A stretch of 64,000 bases of DNA from JBQTIQ01 sp052387955 (GCA_052387955.1 JBQTIQ010000011.1:5326-69325), one strand, 5' to 3'. Positions 22,153 through 30,935 are shown, counted from the stretch's first letter. Notes: a model not told the origin generated them from the sequence alone. Numbers and translations: made by a program.

Positions 22153-23973
22153 CTACAGGATCCCACCCAGGCCGAGCAGGCCACCCCCGTCGTTGTCGTC
22201 GTCGGTCAGGCCCAGGGCCTCGAGCAGCCCGTCGATGAGGCCGTCATCGTCATCATCGTCGTCACCGAAGAGGATGCCATCGAGGAGCCCGTCACCGTCG
22301 CCGTCGCCCAGGAGCCCGTCGAGGAGCCCGTCACCGTCGTCGTCGCCCAGGATCACGCCCAGGATCCCGTCGCCCCCGAGGATGCCGTTGTCCTCGCTGT
22401 TGCCGTCGTCCTCGATGAGCCCGGGCTCGCCGAGCACCAGGTCGACCACATCGTCGACCAGGCAGATGACCACGCCGAGGAGCCCGTCGGGCGGGTTGCA
22501 CGGGTTGTCGACCGTGGTCTCCTCCCGGCCCGGCCCCGCCGGTGCGCAGTCGGGATCGAACTGGTCGGTGGAGCCGTCGCCGTCGTTGTCGACACCGTCG
22601 AAGCAGGACCGGTTGTCCCGCGATTCCCGTCCGGGACCGGCCGGGTTGCAGTCGGGGTCGTCGAAGTCACGGAGCAGGTCGCCGTCGTTGTCGACGCCGT
22701 CGTAGCAGTTGCTGTTGTCCCGGACTTCGTTGCCCGGCCCGCCCGGCTGGCAGTCGATGTCGGCTGCGTCGGCCCGGAAGTCGCCGTCGTTGTCGAGCCC
22801 GTCGGCGCAAGGCCCAGGCGGGGTCACTTCGGCGCCGGGACCACTCGGCGTGCAATCGGGGTCGGCGTCGTCGAAGGCGCCGTCACGGTCGTTGTCGATC
22901 AGGTCGAAGCAGGTCCGGTTGTCCCGGTTCTCCCGGCCCGGCCCGCCGGGCTGGCAGTCGAGGTCGTCCTGGTCGGTGCGGTTGTCGCCGTCGTTGTCGA
23001 TGCCGTCGGCGCACTGGGGGCCCACCTGGGGGGTGGTCTCCTGGCGGCTACCGCCGGGCTGGCAGTCGGGGTCGGCACCGTCGAGGAAGCCGTCGTTGTC
23101 GTTGTCGAAGCCGTCGAAGCAGGAACGGTTGTTGACCTGCTCGACGCCGGAACCGCCGGGCTGGCAGTCCGGGTCGGCGGCATCGGTACGACCGTCACCG
23201 TCGTTGTCGATCCCATCGGCGCAGGGCCCCGGCGGCGGCGGCGGGGTCGACTCGCGACCAGCGGCGTTGGGCCGGCAGTCGAGGTCGGCGGCGTCGGTGG
23301 TGCCGTCAGCGTCGTTGTCGACACCGTCGAAGCAGTTCCGGTTGTCACGGTTCTCGGTGCCCGGGCCACCGGCCTGGCAGTCGAGGTCGGCGGCATCGGT
23401 ACGACCGTCACCGTCGTTGTCGATCCCATCGGCGCACGGCCCCGGCGGCGGCGGCGGCGGGGTGACCTCACGGCCGGGGCCGCCCGGCAGACAGTCGCCG
23501 TCGGCGCCGTCGACCTGGCCGTCACCGTCGTTGTCGAGGCCGTCGAAGCAGGTCCGGTTGTCGGTGTTCTCGACGCCGGGACCACCCGGCTGACAGTCGA
23601 GGTCGGCGGCGTCGACCCGGCCGTCACCGTCGTCGTCGAACCCATTGGTACAGCTCTGCACCGGTGTGGGACTGCCTTCAGCCCCCATGCCACCGGGGCG
23701 GCAGTCGCCGTCACGTTGGTCGCGCAGGTTGTCGCCGTCGTTGTCGAGGCCGTCGAAGCAGGTCGAGTTGTTGTGCTGCTCGACGCCGCTGAAGCCGGGC
23801 TGACAGTCGAGGTCGAACTGGTCCGTCCGGCCGTCGACGTCGTTGTCGATGCCGTCGAAGCACGTCGGGTTGTTCTGCGGGTCGATGGCGGCGGCGGACC
23901 GCAGGCCCGCTCCCAGAGAGCCGATCAAGGTCAGCGATAGGAGTATCGCCATGAGGGAACGGCGTCGACGCAT
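22153..23973 (-). CDS. Secreted protein with thirteen Cys-flanked calcium-loop repeats
   Basis: A 606-residue exported protein with an N-terminal signal (RRRRSLMAILLSLTLIGSL, cleavage near AAA). Thirteen repeats of pattern C-x-DG-x-DND-x-DG-x3-D-x2-D-x-DC, each 20 residues, fill about residues 38-470. Each holds a DxDxDG-type Ca2+ loop, as in EF-hand, dockerin and thrombospondin-3 proteins, bracketed by two Cys that probably form a disulfide. Linkers are PGGPG-like, and some carry a PPPPPPG spacer before a CADG repeat. The C-terminal 130 residues alternate Asp-rich and hydrophobic stretches. No catalytic domain or cell-wall anchor is seen. A role as a rigid extracellular Ca2+-binding rod or adhesin is inference. 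Confidence 0.8.
   Translation of the reverse strand: MRRRRSLMAILLSLTLIGSLGAGLRSAAAIDPQNNPTCFDGIDNDVDGRTDQFDLDCQPGFSGVEQHNNSTCFDGLDNDGDNLRDQRDGDCRPGGMGAEGSPTPVQSCTNGFDDDGDGRVDAADLDCQPGGPGVENTDNRTCFDGLDNDGDGQVDGADGDCLPGGPGREVTPPPPPPGPCADGIDNDGDGRTDAADLDCQAGGPGTENRDNRNCFDGVDNDADGTTDAADLDCRPNAAGRESTPPPPPGPCADGIDNDGDGRTDAADPDCQPGGSGVEQVNNRSCFDGFDNDNDGFLDGADPDCQPGGSRQETTPQVGPQCADGIDNDGDNRTDQDDLDCQPGGPGRENRDNRTCFDLIDNDRDGAFDDADPDCTPSGPGAEVTPPGPCADGLDNDGDFRADAADIDCQPGGPGNEVRDNSNCYDGVDNDGDLLRDFDDPDCNPAGPGRESRDNRSCFDGVDNDGDGSTDQFDPDCAPAGPGREETTVDNPCNPPDGLLGVVICLVDDVVDLVLGEPGLIEDDGNSEDNGILGGDGILGVILGDDDGDGLLDGLLGDGDGDGLLDGILFGDDDDDDDGLIDGLLEALGLTDDDNDGGGLLGLGGIL
22500..23870 (-). repeat. Coding tandem repeats of the calcium-loop protein
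   Basis: The thirteen 60-bp units and their linkers are strongly alike at DNA level; GTCGTTGTCGA recurs in almost every unit on the plus strand. Short linkers alternate with longer proline-coding ones, which suggests duplication of a two-repeat unit. Recombination here could change repeat number. Confidence 0.8.
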
Positions 23974-24198
23974 TATCCACCCGATCTTCTGTGTCAGCCG
24001 CGACGGTGGTCGCGTGGCCCCAAGTCCAGACTGCTGATGGTTCTCTAACAGACCAGATGGGCCAGGTCAATCAATGGTTACCGCTCGGTACTATGGGCGG
24101 CCTCCGCGGCCACGGAGGGAGCGCAATCGCTCAAGCCCGCACCTGGGGTGACCGAATAACCGCTACTCGTGCTGCGCCCCGAGATGGCCGAAACGCCG
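23974..24198. other. Non-coding gap between the repeat-protein gene and nrtD
   Basis: About 225 bp with no gene. It carries the leader of the repeat-protein gene (GGGTGG shortly before its ATG on the minus strand) and a more A+T-rich patch around 24045-24095 that is a likely promoter region. I see no further conserved element. Confidence 0.4.
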
Positions 24199-24990
24199 TC
24201 ACGCGGCCGCCATCGCGTCCTCGGTGAGGAGGCGGAGCAGACGGGCCTGGACGTCCTTGAACCCGGGGTGGTCGACGATCGAGACCCGGTCCCGGGGGCG
24301 GGGGACGTCGACGGTGATCACGTCGCGCACCGACGGGCCCGGCGGGTTGCTCATGACCACGATGCGGTCCGACAGGAGGATGGCCTCGTCGATGCCGTGG
24401 GTCACCATCACCACGATCTCGGTGTCCGACTCGTTCCCCCACAGCGCCACCAGCTGGGACTGCAACCGTGCCCGGGTCAGCGCGTCGAGGGCACCGAAGG
24501 GCTCGTCGAGCAGCAGGGCCCGCGGCTCGACGGCGAAGGCACGGGCCACTGCGGCGCGCTGGAGCATGTCCCCCGACACCTGGCCGGGGCGCTTGTCCTT
24601 GTGCTCCCACAGGCCGACGGCGCTGAGGTAGCGCTCGGTGGCGGCGTCGGCCTGCTCGGCCGACCGGTCGGGACGGGCCGAGCGGGCCGCGATGCGGACG
24701 TTGTCGAGCAGGCTGAGCCGGGGCAACAGCGAGTAGTGCTGGAACACGACGGCCCGGTCCGGCCCCGGCCCGGTGACGGGTTCGCCGTCGAGGGAGACCG
24801 TCCCGGAGTCGGCCCGGAGGAGTCCGGCGGCCACGTTGAGCAGCGTCGACTTCCCGCACCCGGAGTGGCCGATGAGAGAGACGAACTCGCCCGGTTCGAC
24901 CGTGAGGTCGATACCCCGCAGGACCTGCTGGCGACCCTTGCGGTCACGCTGGGCGAAGGACTTGGTGATGCCCTGCAGTACCAAGCTCAT
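24199..24990 (-). CDS. nrtD: Nitrate/sulfonate-type ABC transporter ATPase (NrtD/SsuB family)
   Basis: A 263-residue ATPase of the NrtD/SsuB/TauB group. Walker A is GHSGCGKST near residue 40, the signature reads VSGDMLQRAAVARA (usual LSGGMxQR), Walker B is LLLDEPFGALD, and the switch His is in MVTHGIDEA. With the permease and binding protein upstream it completes an importer. It follows the permease gene with a 115-bp gap that contains a GCTCGCGCG-type intergenic motif. Nitrate as substrate is inferred from NrtA homology and the assimilation operon nearby. Confidence 0.88.
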   Translation of the reverse strand: MSLVLQGITKSFAQRDRKGRQQVLRGIDLTVEPGEFVSLIGHSGCGKSTLLNVAAGLLRADSGTVSLDGEPVTGPGPDRAVVFQHYSLLPRLSLLDNVRIAARSARPDRSAEQADAATERYLSAVGLWEHKDKRPGQVSGDMLQRAAVARAFAVEPRALLLDEPFGALDALTRARLQSQLVALWGNESDTEIVVMVTHGIDEAILLSDRIVVMSNPPGPSVRDVITVDVPRPRDRVSIVDHPGFKDVQARLLRLLTEDAMAAA

Positions 24991-25105
24991 TGGCCGGCCC
25001 CCGGGATCGTCGGTGCGCCGGCGCCGACCGAGCGTCGAGGATCACCGGTGGCAACCGACGAGCCAAACCCGCTGGGCTGATGGTTCGCTCGCGCGTCGAG
25101 CTCTC

Positions 25106-26014
25106 TCACGGTTCGACCTCCTCGATGGCGACGGCCCGGCCGAGCCGGAGGAACAGGAGGTCGAGCACCAGGCCGACGGCGCCGACCAGGATGATCCCGG
25201 CGGCGACTTTGGGCAGGTCGCCGCCGTTGTACCAGATCCAGATCGAGTTCCCGATGCCGGTGACGGCTGACAGCATCTCGACGGCGACGATCACCATCCA
25301 GCCGATCCCCATGGACAGGCGCATACCGGTGACGATCGACGGCAGCGTGTGGGGGAACAGGATGTGGCGGATGTAGTTCCACCGCCCGAACTTGAACACT
25401 TTGGCCACCGCCCGTTGGTCCCGGGGGACCGAGGAGGCACCGGCGGCGGTGTTGAGCGTGATCGGCCAGAGGGCGGTGATGAAGATCACCCACACCGACG
25501 CCTTCTCGGCGTCCTTGAGCGCGAACAGCACGATCGGGAACCACGCCAGGGGAGACACCGGCCGCAGGAACTGCACGACCGGGTTCGCCGCGTCCCAGGC
25601 CCGTCGGGATGCGCCGAGCAGCATGCCCAACGGGACGCCGACGAGCACCGCGAACACGAACCCGGAGACCACCCGCTTGAGCGACGAGAACACGAGCAGG
25701 CCCACGCCCTGGTCGTTCGGGCCGTGGTTGTAGAACGGCGACGAGAGCATCGACACCAGCTCGCCGAACGAGTCAGCCGGCGACGGCACGTCGGGGGACT
25801 GGATGGCCACCAGCTGCCACAGGCCGACGAAGGTGGCCATACCCACGATCGTCCAGCCCAGCGTCGAGGCCGCCGAGCGGAGCCGGCCGGTACCACGGCG
25901 TTCGGGCTCGGGCTCGGGCGCCCCAGCCGGTGGGCCGTGCGTCTCGAGGGCCTCGGTTGCGACCGGCACCGTGAGGACTTCGGGAGCCACGGTCACCGAT
26001 GCGTGAATGGTCAT
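25106..26014 (-). CDS. nrtB: ABC transporter permease, nitrate/bicarbonate/sulfonate type
   Basis: A 302-residue membrane permease with about six helices. The EAA-loop region reads RAVAKVFKFGRWNYIRHILFP, the contact site for the ATPase, followed by LPSIVTGMRLSMGIGWMVIV, typical of NrtB/SsuC. The N-terminal 50 residues are Pro-rich and cytoplasmic. The ATG at 26014 overlaps the stop codon of the binding protein (ATGA), so both are translationally coupled. Stop is at 25106. Confidence 0.88.
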   Translation of the reverse strand: MTIHASVTVAPEVLTVPVATEALETHGPPAGAPEPEPERRGTGRLRSAASTLGWTIVGMATFVGLWQLVAIQSPDVPSPADSFGELVSMLSSPFYNHGPNDQGVGLLVFSSLKRVVSGFVFAVLVGVPLGMLLGASRRAWDAANPVVQFLRPVSPLAWFPIVLFALKDAEKASVWVIFITALWPITLNTAAGASSVPRDQRAVAKVFKFGRWNYIRHILFPHTLPSIVTGMRLSMGIGWMVIVAVEMLSAVTGIGNSIWIWYNGGDLPKVAAGIILVGAVGLVLDLLFLRLGRAVAIEEVEP

Positions 26015-27270
26015 ACCCGTGCCACCTCCTGCTCGGGTTTGCTGGGATCGAACGTCACGTCGTCGAGCTTCACGTCGAAGGGCGCCATGTCGTCGTCGGG
26101 CACGTCGATGCCCTCGGCGGTGGCCACTTCCCGGTAGAGGTCGGTGAGGATCAGCTCGTCGGCCAGGCCCTGGTAGTCGGGGGCGCCGCTCAGGAGCCCG
26201 AGCCGCTGGTACTGCGCCATGAACCAGATGGCGTGGGACCGGCGGGGGAAGCTGACGAGGCCGTCGCGGAAGAACCGCATCTGATCGCCCTCGAAGGTCT
26301 TGGTGCCGAGGCCCGCCCCGAGGTCGTACTCGCCCGTGAGCCGGCCCCGGATGTCGTCCGCCGGAGCGTTGACGTACTTCTCGGGGGAGATGATGTCGGC
26401 CGCCGCCGACCGGTTGGCGGGGTCGTCGAGCCACTTCCCCGCCTGGAGGACGGCGGCCATGACGTCGCGCAGCATGTCGGTCTTGTCGGCCGCGAACTTG
26501 GCGTTGCACACCAGGGCCTTCTCGGGATGGAAGTCCCAGAGGTCCTGGGTGGCGAGATGGGTGAAGCCGATGTCCTTCTGGACCGCCACCGCGCCCCACG
26601 GCTCTCCGACGCAGTAGCCCTGGATGTTGCCGACCTCCATGTTCTGCACCATCTGGGGTGGCGGGACCGGCTTGATGTCGAGCTTGGAGGCGTCGGCGCC
26701 GATCGCCTTCAGCCAGTACCGGAGCCAGATGTCGTGGGTGCCGCCCGGGAACGTCATGGCCAGCTTGGGGGCGTCCCGGCTGTTGAGGAGCTCGCCGGCC
26801 GCCTGCAGGTTGGCGTAGCCGACCTCGGCGAAGTCCTTGGCCAACGTGATGGCCTGGCCGTTCTGGTTGAGCATCATGGCGACCCGCAGGTCGCGGCTGC
26901 CGGCGCCGCCGATGCCGGTGGCCACCGAGAACGGCATGCTGAAGAGCACGTGCCCGAAGTCGATCTGCCCGTTCAGCAGGTTGTCACGGGTCGCCGGCCA
27001 GGACGCCTGCTTCTCTATGGTGACGTCGAGGCCTCGCTCGGCGAAGTACCCGTTCTCCTTCGCGATGATGAGCGGAGCGCAGTCGGTGAGGGCGATGAAC
27101 CCGGCCTTGGCCTTGCGCAGGCCGCCGCCTGACGCGCCGGTCGAAGCGGTCGACTGGCCGCTCGACGTCGTCGCCGTCTCCGGATCGTCGCCGCAGGCAC
27201 CGAGCAGCGACCCGGCTGCGGGTACGGCAACGGCCGCGCCTGCCAGCCGGAGGAATCCTCGTCTGTCCAT
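26011..27270 (-). CDS. nrtA: Nitrate-binding ABC transporter lipoprotein (NrtA/CmpA type), Tat-exported
   Basis: A 419-residue binding protein. MDRRGFLRLAG is a twin-arginine signal and LLGAC a lipobox (Cys about residue 26), so it is a Tat-exported lipoprotein. FPGGTHDIWLRYWL, GYCVGEPWGAVAV and ITLAKDF are signature segments of the NrtA/CmpA group that binds nitrate or bicarbonate. The ATG at 27270 has TACCGT 8 nt upstream (leaderless). It heads the nrtA-nrtB-nrtD transcript. Nitrate is preferred over bicarbonate because of the assimilation operon 4 kb away. Confidence 0.88.
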   Translation of the reverse strand: MDRRGFLRLAGAAVAVPAAGSLLGACGDDPETATTSSGQSTASTGASGGGLRKAKAGFIALTDCAPLIIAKENGYFAERGLDVTIEKQASWPATRDNLLNGQIDFGHVLFSMPFSVATGIGGAGSRDLRVAMMLNQNGQAITLAKDFAEVGYANLQAAGELLNSRDAPKLAMTFPGGTHDIWLRYWLKAIGADASKLDIKPVPPPQMVQNMEVGNIQGYCVGEPWGAVAVQKDIGFTHLATQDLWDFHPEKALVCNAKFAADKTDMLRDVMAAVLQAGKWLDDPANRSAAADIISPEKYVNAPADDIRGRLTGEYDLGAGLGTKTFEGDQMRFFRDGLVSFPRRSHAIWFMAQYQRLGLLSGAPDYQGLADELILTDLYREVATAEGIDVPDDDMAPFDVKLDDVTFDPSKPEQEVARV

Positions 27271-27278
27271 GGCCGGCG

Positions 27279-27284
27279 ACGGTA
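27279..27284 (-). promoter_or_regulatory. -10 box TACCGT of nrtA (leaderless)
   Basis: TACCGT on the minus strand ends 8 nt before the nrtA ATG. The divergent TlpA-like gene has the identical hexamer and spacing. Confidence 0.55.
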
Positions 27285-27459
27285 GGAAGACCGCGGAGAC
27301 GATCTGTTTCCGCGCCGTGACGCGACCGTGAACGGCCCCTCTCCCGGGCTGGCGGCCGAGCGTGATGTCCGTCTCGTCACCAGATGGTGAACCGCGCCCG
27401 CCGCGAATCTTCTCGGCGTCTGATGGCAGGAGCGATCGCGACCGCCGGGACCGTGCCGC

Positions 27460-27465
27460 TACCGT
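27460..27465 (+). promoter_or_regulatory. -10 box TACCGT of the TlpA-like gene (leaderless)
   Basis: TACCGT ends 8 nt before the ATG at 27474, with no Shine-Dalgarno sequence. It supports this ATG over in-frame codons further upstream. Confidence 0.55.
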
Positions 27466-27473
27466 CGGGGCCG

Positions 27474-27980
27474 ATGCTGCTGCGCACGCCCCCGGTCCGC
27501 GCCCTGGCCGCGGTCGTCCTGGTGGCGACGCTGGCGGGCTGCGGTGCAGGGAGCTCGGCCGACGCTCCCTCGGCGACACCGGTCGACGCCAGCTTCGAGC
27601 TGCTGGCGGGAGGGCGCTCGTCGCTGGCGGCGTTGCGGGGCAAGCCGGTCGTGGTGAACTTCTTCTCGTCCACCTGTATCCCGTGCGCATCCGAGATGCC
27701 GGCGTTCGAGCAGGTGAAGGGCGAGCTCGGGGACCGGGTGACCTTCCTCGGCATGAACGTTCAGGACACCGTGGCCGCCGGCCGGTCGTTCATCGAGACG
27801 GTCAAGGTGACCTGGGAGCTCGGGCGCGACCCCGACGGGTCGATCCTGCAGTCGCTCGGCGGGCTCGGTCTGCCCACGACATTGGTCCTCGACGCCGGCG
27901 GGCACATGGTGTTCAAGCACCTCGGCGCGCTCGAGGCCGACGACCTGCGGGCGGAGCTGGCCGAACTCGGGACCAGCTAG
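27474..27980 (+). CDS. TlpA/ResA-like thioredoxin lipoprotein
   Basis: A 168-residue exported thioredoxin-fold protein. The signal peptide ends at the lipobox TLAGC (Cys about residue 23). The active site is STCIPCASEMP (C-x2-C) and the cis-proline segment GLGLPTTLVLD. Such proteins reduce apocytochrome c or other extracytoplasmic thiols, receiving electrons from CcdA, whose gene follows 2 bp downstream. ATG 27474 is chosen because the signal peptide starts there and a -10 box precedes it. Length is normal for TlpA/ResA. Confidence 0.88.
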   Translation: MLLRTPPVRALAAVVLVATLAGCGAGSSADAPSATPVDASFELLAGGRSSLAALRGKPVVVNFFSSTCIPCASEMPAFEQVKGELGDRVTFLGMNVQDTVAAGRSFIETVKVTWELGRDPDGSILQSLGGLGLPTTLVLDAGGHMVFKHLGALEADDLRAELAELGTS

Positions 27981-27982
27981 GC

Positions 27983-28861
27983 GTGTTCGACGTCCCGGTC
28001 GGGCTGGCGTTCACCGCCGGAATGGTGGCGACCGTGAACCCGTGCGGGTTCGCCATGCTGCCGGCCTACCTGTCGTTCTTCGTCGGCGCCGACGGCGAGG
28101 GCAAGGGCGCGGGCGGCGCCGGCCCGAGCACGGCCCGGGCCGTGGTCGTCGGTGTCTGCGTCACCGCCGGGTTCGCGGCCGCCTTCGGCACCGTCGCCCT
28201 GGTCGTGAACCTGTTCAGCGACGGCGTCTACGACGTGGCCCCGTGGCTGTCGTTGGTGATCGGCGCCGCCCTGGTCGTTACCGGCATCGCCTACGTCGCC
28301 GGGTTCCAGCTCAACGTGAAGCTCCCCCACCTGGAGCGGGGCGGGCGCACCACCGGGGCGGGCTCGATGGTCCTCTTCGGCATCTCCTACGCGGTGGCGT
28401 CGATCGGGTGCATGCTGCCGCTCTACGCCCCGGTCTTCGCCACCAGCTTCAACCGGGGCCTGACGTCGGGCATCGCCTATTTCGCGGCCTTCGTCGCCGG
28501 GTTCGGGCTGCTGGTCACCGGGCTGACGGTAACCCTGGCCCTGGCTCGGCTGACGCTGGTGCGCGGGCTGCGCCGGGCACTGCCCTACGTCAACCGGGTG
28601 GCGGGAACGCTGCTGGTGCTGACCGGCGCCTACATCGCCTACTACGGCACCGTCGAGATCCGCACCGGGCAGGGCCAGGGCGTGCCCGACAGCGCCGTCG
28701 TCGACGTGGTCACCCGGTGGTCATCGGAGGCCCAGAACTGGATCGCCGAGCGCAGCACCACCCTCGGCTGGCTGCTGGCGGTGGCGGTGGCCGCCGGCGT
28801 GGGCAGCCTGGTCATGCTGCGGGAGCGGCCGGCCCGGAAGCGCTCGACCAGCCGCACCTGA
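27983..28861 (+). CDS. ccdA: CcdA-type thiol-disulfide transporter of the membrane
   Basis: A 292-residue integral membrane protein with six core helices plus one more near the C-terminus. The redox Cys lie in TVNPCGFAMLPAYL and SIGCMLPLY, the two hallmarks of CcdA/DsbD-beta. It would carry reducing equivalents from cytoplasmic thioredoxin to the neighbouring TlpA-like lipoprotein, supporting cytochrome c maturation (needed for the haem-c domain of CtaC). GTG 27983 follows the upstream stop codon by 2 nt. The periplasmic C-terminal part between about residues 220 and 260 is an addition. Confidence 0.88.
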   Translation: MFDVPVGLAFTAGMVATVNPCGFAMLPAYLSFFVGADGEGKGAGGAGPSTARAVVVGVCVTAGFAAAFGTVALVVNLFSDGVYDVAPWLSLVIGAALVVTGIAYVAGFQLNVKLPHLERGGRTTGAGSMVLFGISYAVASIGCMLPLYAPVFATSFNRGLTSGIAYFAAFVAGFGLLVTGLTVTLALARLTLVRGLRRALPYVNRVAGTLLVLTGAYIAYYGTVEIRTGQGQGVPDSAVVDVVTRWSSEAQNWIAERSTTLGWLLAVAVAAGVGSLVMLRERPARKRSTSRT

Positions 28862-28920
28862 CCGGCCGGCGACCGAAGGCGTGCCCGAGGCGTACGGGAA
28901 CCGTGCGAAGGGTAGTCGCC

Positions 28921-29073
28921 GCAGCGGCCGCCAGGCCGCCGGCGACAGTCTGCGCAGGCAGGAGCGAAGCGACGCCCGCAGCAGACGAGCGAGCACGTAC
29001 GCAGCGGCCGCCAGGCCGCCGGCGACAGTCTGCGCAGGCAGGAGCGAAGCGACGCCCGCAGCAGACGAGCGAG
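28921..29073. repeat. Two direct 73-bp repeats, period 80 bp
   Basis: 28921-28993 and 29001-29073 are identical over 73 bp with 7-bp unrelated joins. Each unit contains GCGGCCGCCAGGCCGC and GCGAAGCGACG motifs with inverted repeats. The second copy ends 3 bp before the pdxH stop codon. A diverged piece (GGAGCGACGCCCGCAACAGAC) occurs at about 29713-29733 on the other side of pdxH. Confidence 0.9.
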
Positions 29074-29076
29074 TCG

Positions 29077-29670
29077 CTACGGGGACAGACGCGATCTGTC
29101 CCACCCCCCCGCGGCCCGTCGGTAGAGGACGCGGTCGTGGCGGCGGTCGGGACGGGCCTGCCAGAACTCCACGTAGTCGGGGGCCAGTCGGAACCCGCCC
29201 CAGTGCGAGGGCCGGGGGACCGGCGCCGCCGCGAAACGGGCCTCGAAGTGGTCGACGCGACGATCGAGCCAGGCCCGGTCGGGGATGGTCTCGCTCTGCT
29301 GGGAGGCCCAGGCGCTGATCTGGCTGGCCCGGTCCCGGGTGGCGAAGTAGGCGTCGGAGGCACCGTCGTCGAGCCGCGCCACCGGCCCGGCGACGATGAC
29401 CTGACGGTGCATCGGGAACCACGGGAACGTCAGCGATGCGTAGGGGTTTGCCTCCAGGTGCCGGCCCTTCTGGCTGCGGTAGTTGGTGAACCACACGAAG
29501 CCGTCCCGGTCGACGCCCTTGAGCAGGACGTGGCGCCCCCGGGGACGGCCCTGGCCGTCGGCGGTGGCCAGCACCATCGCGGTGGGCTCGGCCAGGCCGG
29601 CGGCGACGACGTCGTCGAACCAGCGGCCGAACTGGGCGAACGGGTCGGCGTCGACGTCGTCGGGGCCCAT
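29077..29670 (-). CDS. pdxH: Pyridoxamine 5'-phosphate oxidase
   Basis: A 197-residue FMN enzyme that oxidises pyridoxamine or pyridoxine 5'-phosphate to pyridoxal 5'-phosphate. Visible motifs are RHVLLKGVDRDGFVWFTNY, SQKGRHLEANP, the mid segment ASQISAWASQQS and the C-terminal W-x2-RL-like end WDRSRLSP. RPSHWGGFRLAPDYVEFWQ is diagnostic. The ATG at 29670 has TAGGGAGT 4 nt upstream. Its gene lies between two stretches of related repeats. Confidence 0.95.
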   Translation of the reverse strand: MGPDDVDADPFAQFGRWFDDVVAAGLAEPTAMVLATADGQGRPRGRHVLLKGVDRDGFVWFTNYRSQKGRHLEANPYASLTFPWFPMHRQVIVAGPVARLDDGASDAYFATRDRASQISAWASQQSETIPDRAWLDRRVDHFEARFAAAPVPRPSHWGGFRLAPDYVEFWQARPDRRHDRVLYRRAAGGWDRSRLSP

Positions 29671-29751
29671 GGCTACTCCCTACCAGGTCGGGGCCATCGG
29701 CGACCGTCGCCGGCGCGGCGCAGGAGCGACGCCCGCAACAGACCAGCACGC

Positions 29752-30891
29752 TCAGCACAGACGGAGTTGTTCGTCCCCGGCCGTCATCCCGACTCTCGAC
29801 GAGCGCACGGCCACGGCCGCGGCCGCGCCTCGGTCCTGGGGGACCGACCGCCGGCCCGAGCTCGAGCCGGCCCGGCGGCGAGCGGCGGTCACCGTCGCCT
29901 CCAGGTGCTGGCGGTCGGCCGTGGAGGCGTAGGCCCGGTCCCGGTAGCGACGGGCGTAGTCGTCCAACAGCTGCGGATGGGTGCCGGCCAACCGCGACAG
30001 GAACACCTCCCTCACTCCGGGCCGCAGGTGCAGGAGGGATGCCGATGTCGACACCGCGCCGGCGCCGGCGCACGCCCGCAGCACCGCTTCGATCTGGTCG
30101 GGCCGGTCCGACAGGCCCGGCAGTACCGGTGCCACCAGCACCCCGCAGGGAACGCCGGCGTCGTTGAGCCGGGCGACGGCGGCCACCCGGCGGCGGGGAT
30201 GGGGTGTGCCAGGTTCGGTGGCCTTCCACACCTCTTCGTCGAGCGTGCCGATCGAAAGGTTGACCTTCACCAGCCCCCGGCCGGCAGCGAGCGCCAAGAG
30301 GTCGAGGTCGCGCAGCACCAGCGTCGACTTGGTCAGCACCGAGAAGGGGTTGCCGTGGTCGATGAGGGTCTCGATGAGGCCCCGGGTGAGGCGGTACTTG
30401 CCCTCGCAGCGCTGATAGGGGTCGGTGTTGGTCCCCATGGCGATGGCATCTCCGGCCCAGCGCCGGCGGTCCAGCTCGTGGCGCAGGCGGGACACGGCAT
30501 TGACCTTGACCACGATCTTCTCCTCGAAGTCCCGGTCGGCATCGAGATCGAGGTACGTGTGCGTCGGCCGGGCGAAACAATAGGTGCAGGCATGCGAGCA
30601 ACCCCGGTAGGCGTTGATCGTGTAGCGGAAACCGAAGGGGGCGGTGGCGCCCAGGTCGTTGACGATGCGCTTGGCCCGCACGTGGAGGAACTCCAAGCCC
30701 CGGAACTCACCTCGGCCCGGCTCCCGCTCGAAGACCGACTGTTCGAACAGGGCGCCCTGGTCGGGCTCACGGTCGGCCAGCTCCCAGCGGAGTTGGCGGC
30801 GCCCCTCGTCGGCGGCCATCAGCGCCCGGAGGGATGCCGACCGCGGTTCACCCCGGTCAACGTAGCCGGCCGATGCCCACAAGTCGAACAC
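29752..30891 (-). CDS. Rv2578c-type radical SAM protein
   Basis: A 379-residue radical SAM protein of the group that includes mycobacterial Rv2578c and spore-photoproduct-lyase-like enzymes. The cluster motif is YRGCSHACTYCFARPTH (C-x3-C-x2-C) near residue 100. AMGTNTDPYQ and VKVNLSIGTLD belong to the barrel that binds S-adenosylmethionine. The start is GTG 30891. The reaction is unknown for this family. C-terminal residues beyond about 350 are low-complexity. No partner gene is obvious. Confidence 0.85.
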   Translation of the reverse strand: MFDLWASAGYVDRGEPRSASLRALMAADEGRRQLRWELADREPDQGALFEQSVFEREPGRGEFRGLEFLHVRAKRIVNDLGATAPFGFRYTINAYRGCSHACTYCFARPTHTYLDLDADRDFEEKIVVKVNAVSRLRHELDRRRWAGDAIAMGTNTDPYQRCEGKYRLTRGLIETLIDHGNPFSVLTKSTLVLRDLDLLALAAGRGLVKVNLSIGTLDEEVWKATEPGTPHPRRRVAAVARLNDAGVPCGVLVAPVLPGLSDRPDQIEAVLRACAGAGAVSTSASLLHLRPGVREVFLSRLAGTHPQLLDDYARRYRDRAYASTADRQHLEATVTAARRRAGSSSGRRSVPQDRGAAAAVAVRSSRVGMTAGDEQLRLC

Positions 30892-30935
30892 ACGTTCCCG
30901 TTGGCCGACCGGGTGATTCGTGCTGGTCGGCGCCG

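Noticed and set aside
22500..23870. CRISPR array, suggested by regular repetition
   Set aside because: The repeats are in frame, coding, imperfect and lack unique spacers; no cas genes are near.
21697..23940. 747-codon plus-strand frame across the calcium-repeat gene
   Set aside because: Val/Ala/Gly repeats mirror the DND repeats of the opposite strand, which has signal peptide and Cys pattern.
28921..29073. CRISPR-like pair of repeats
   Set aside because: Only two 73-bp units with 7-bp joins; too long and too few for CRISPR.
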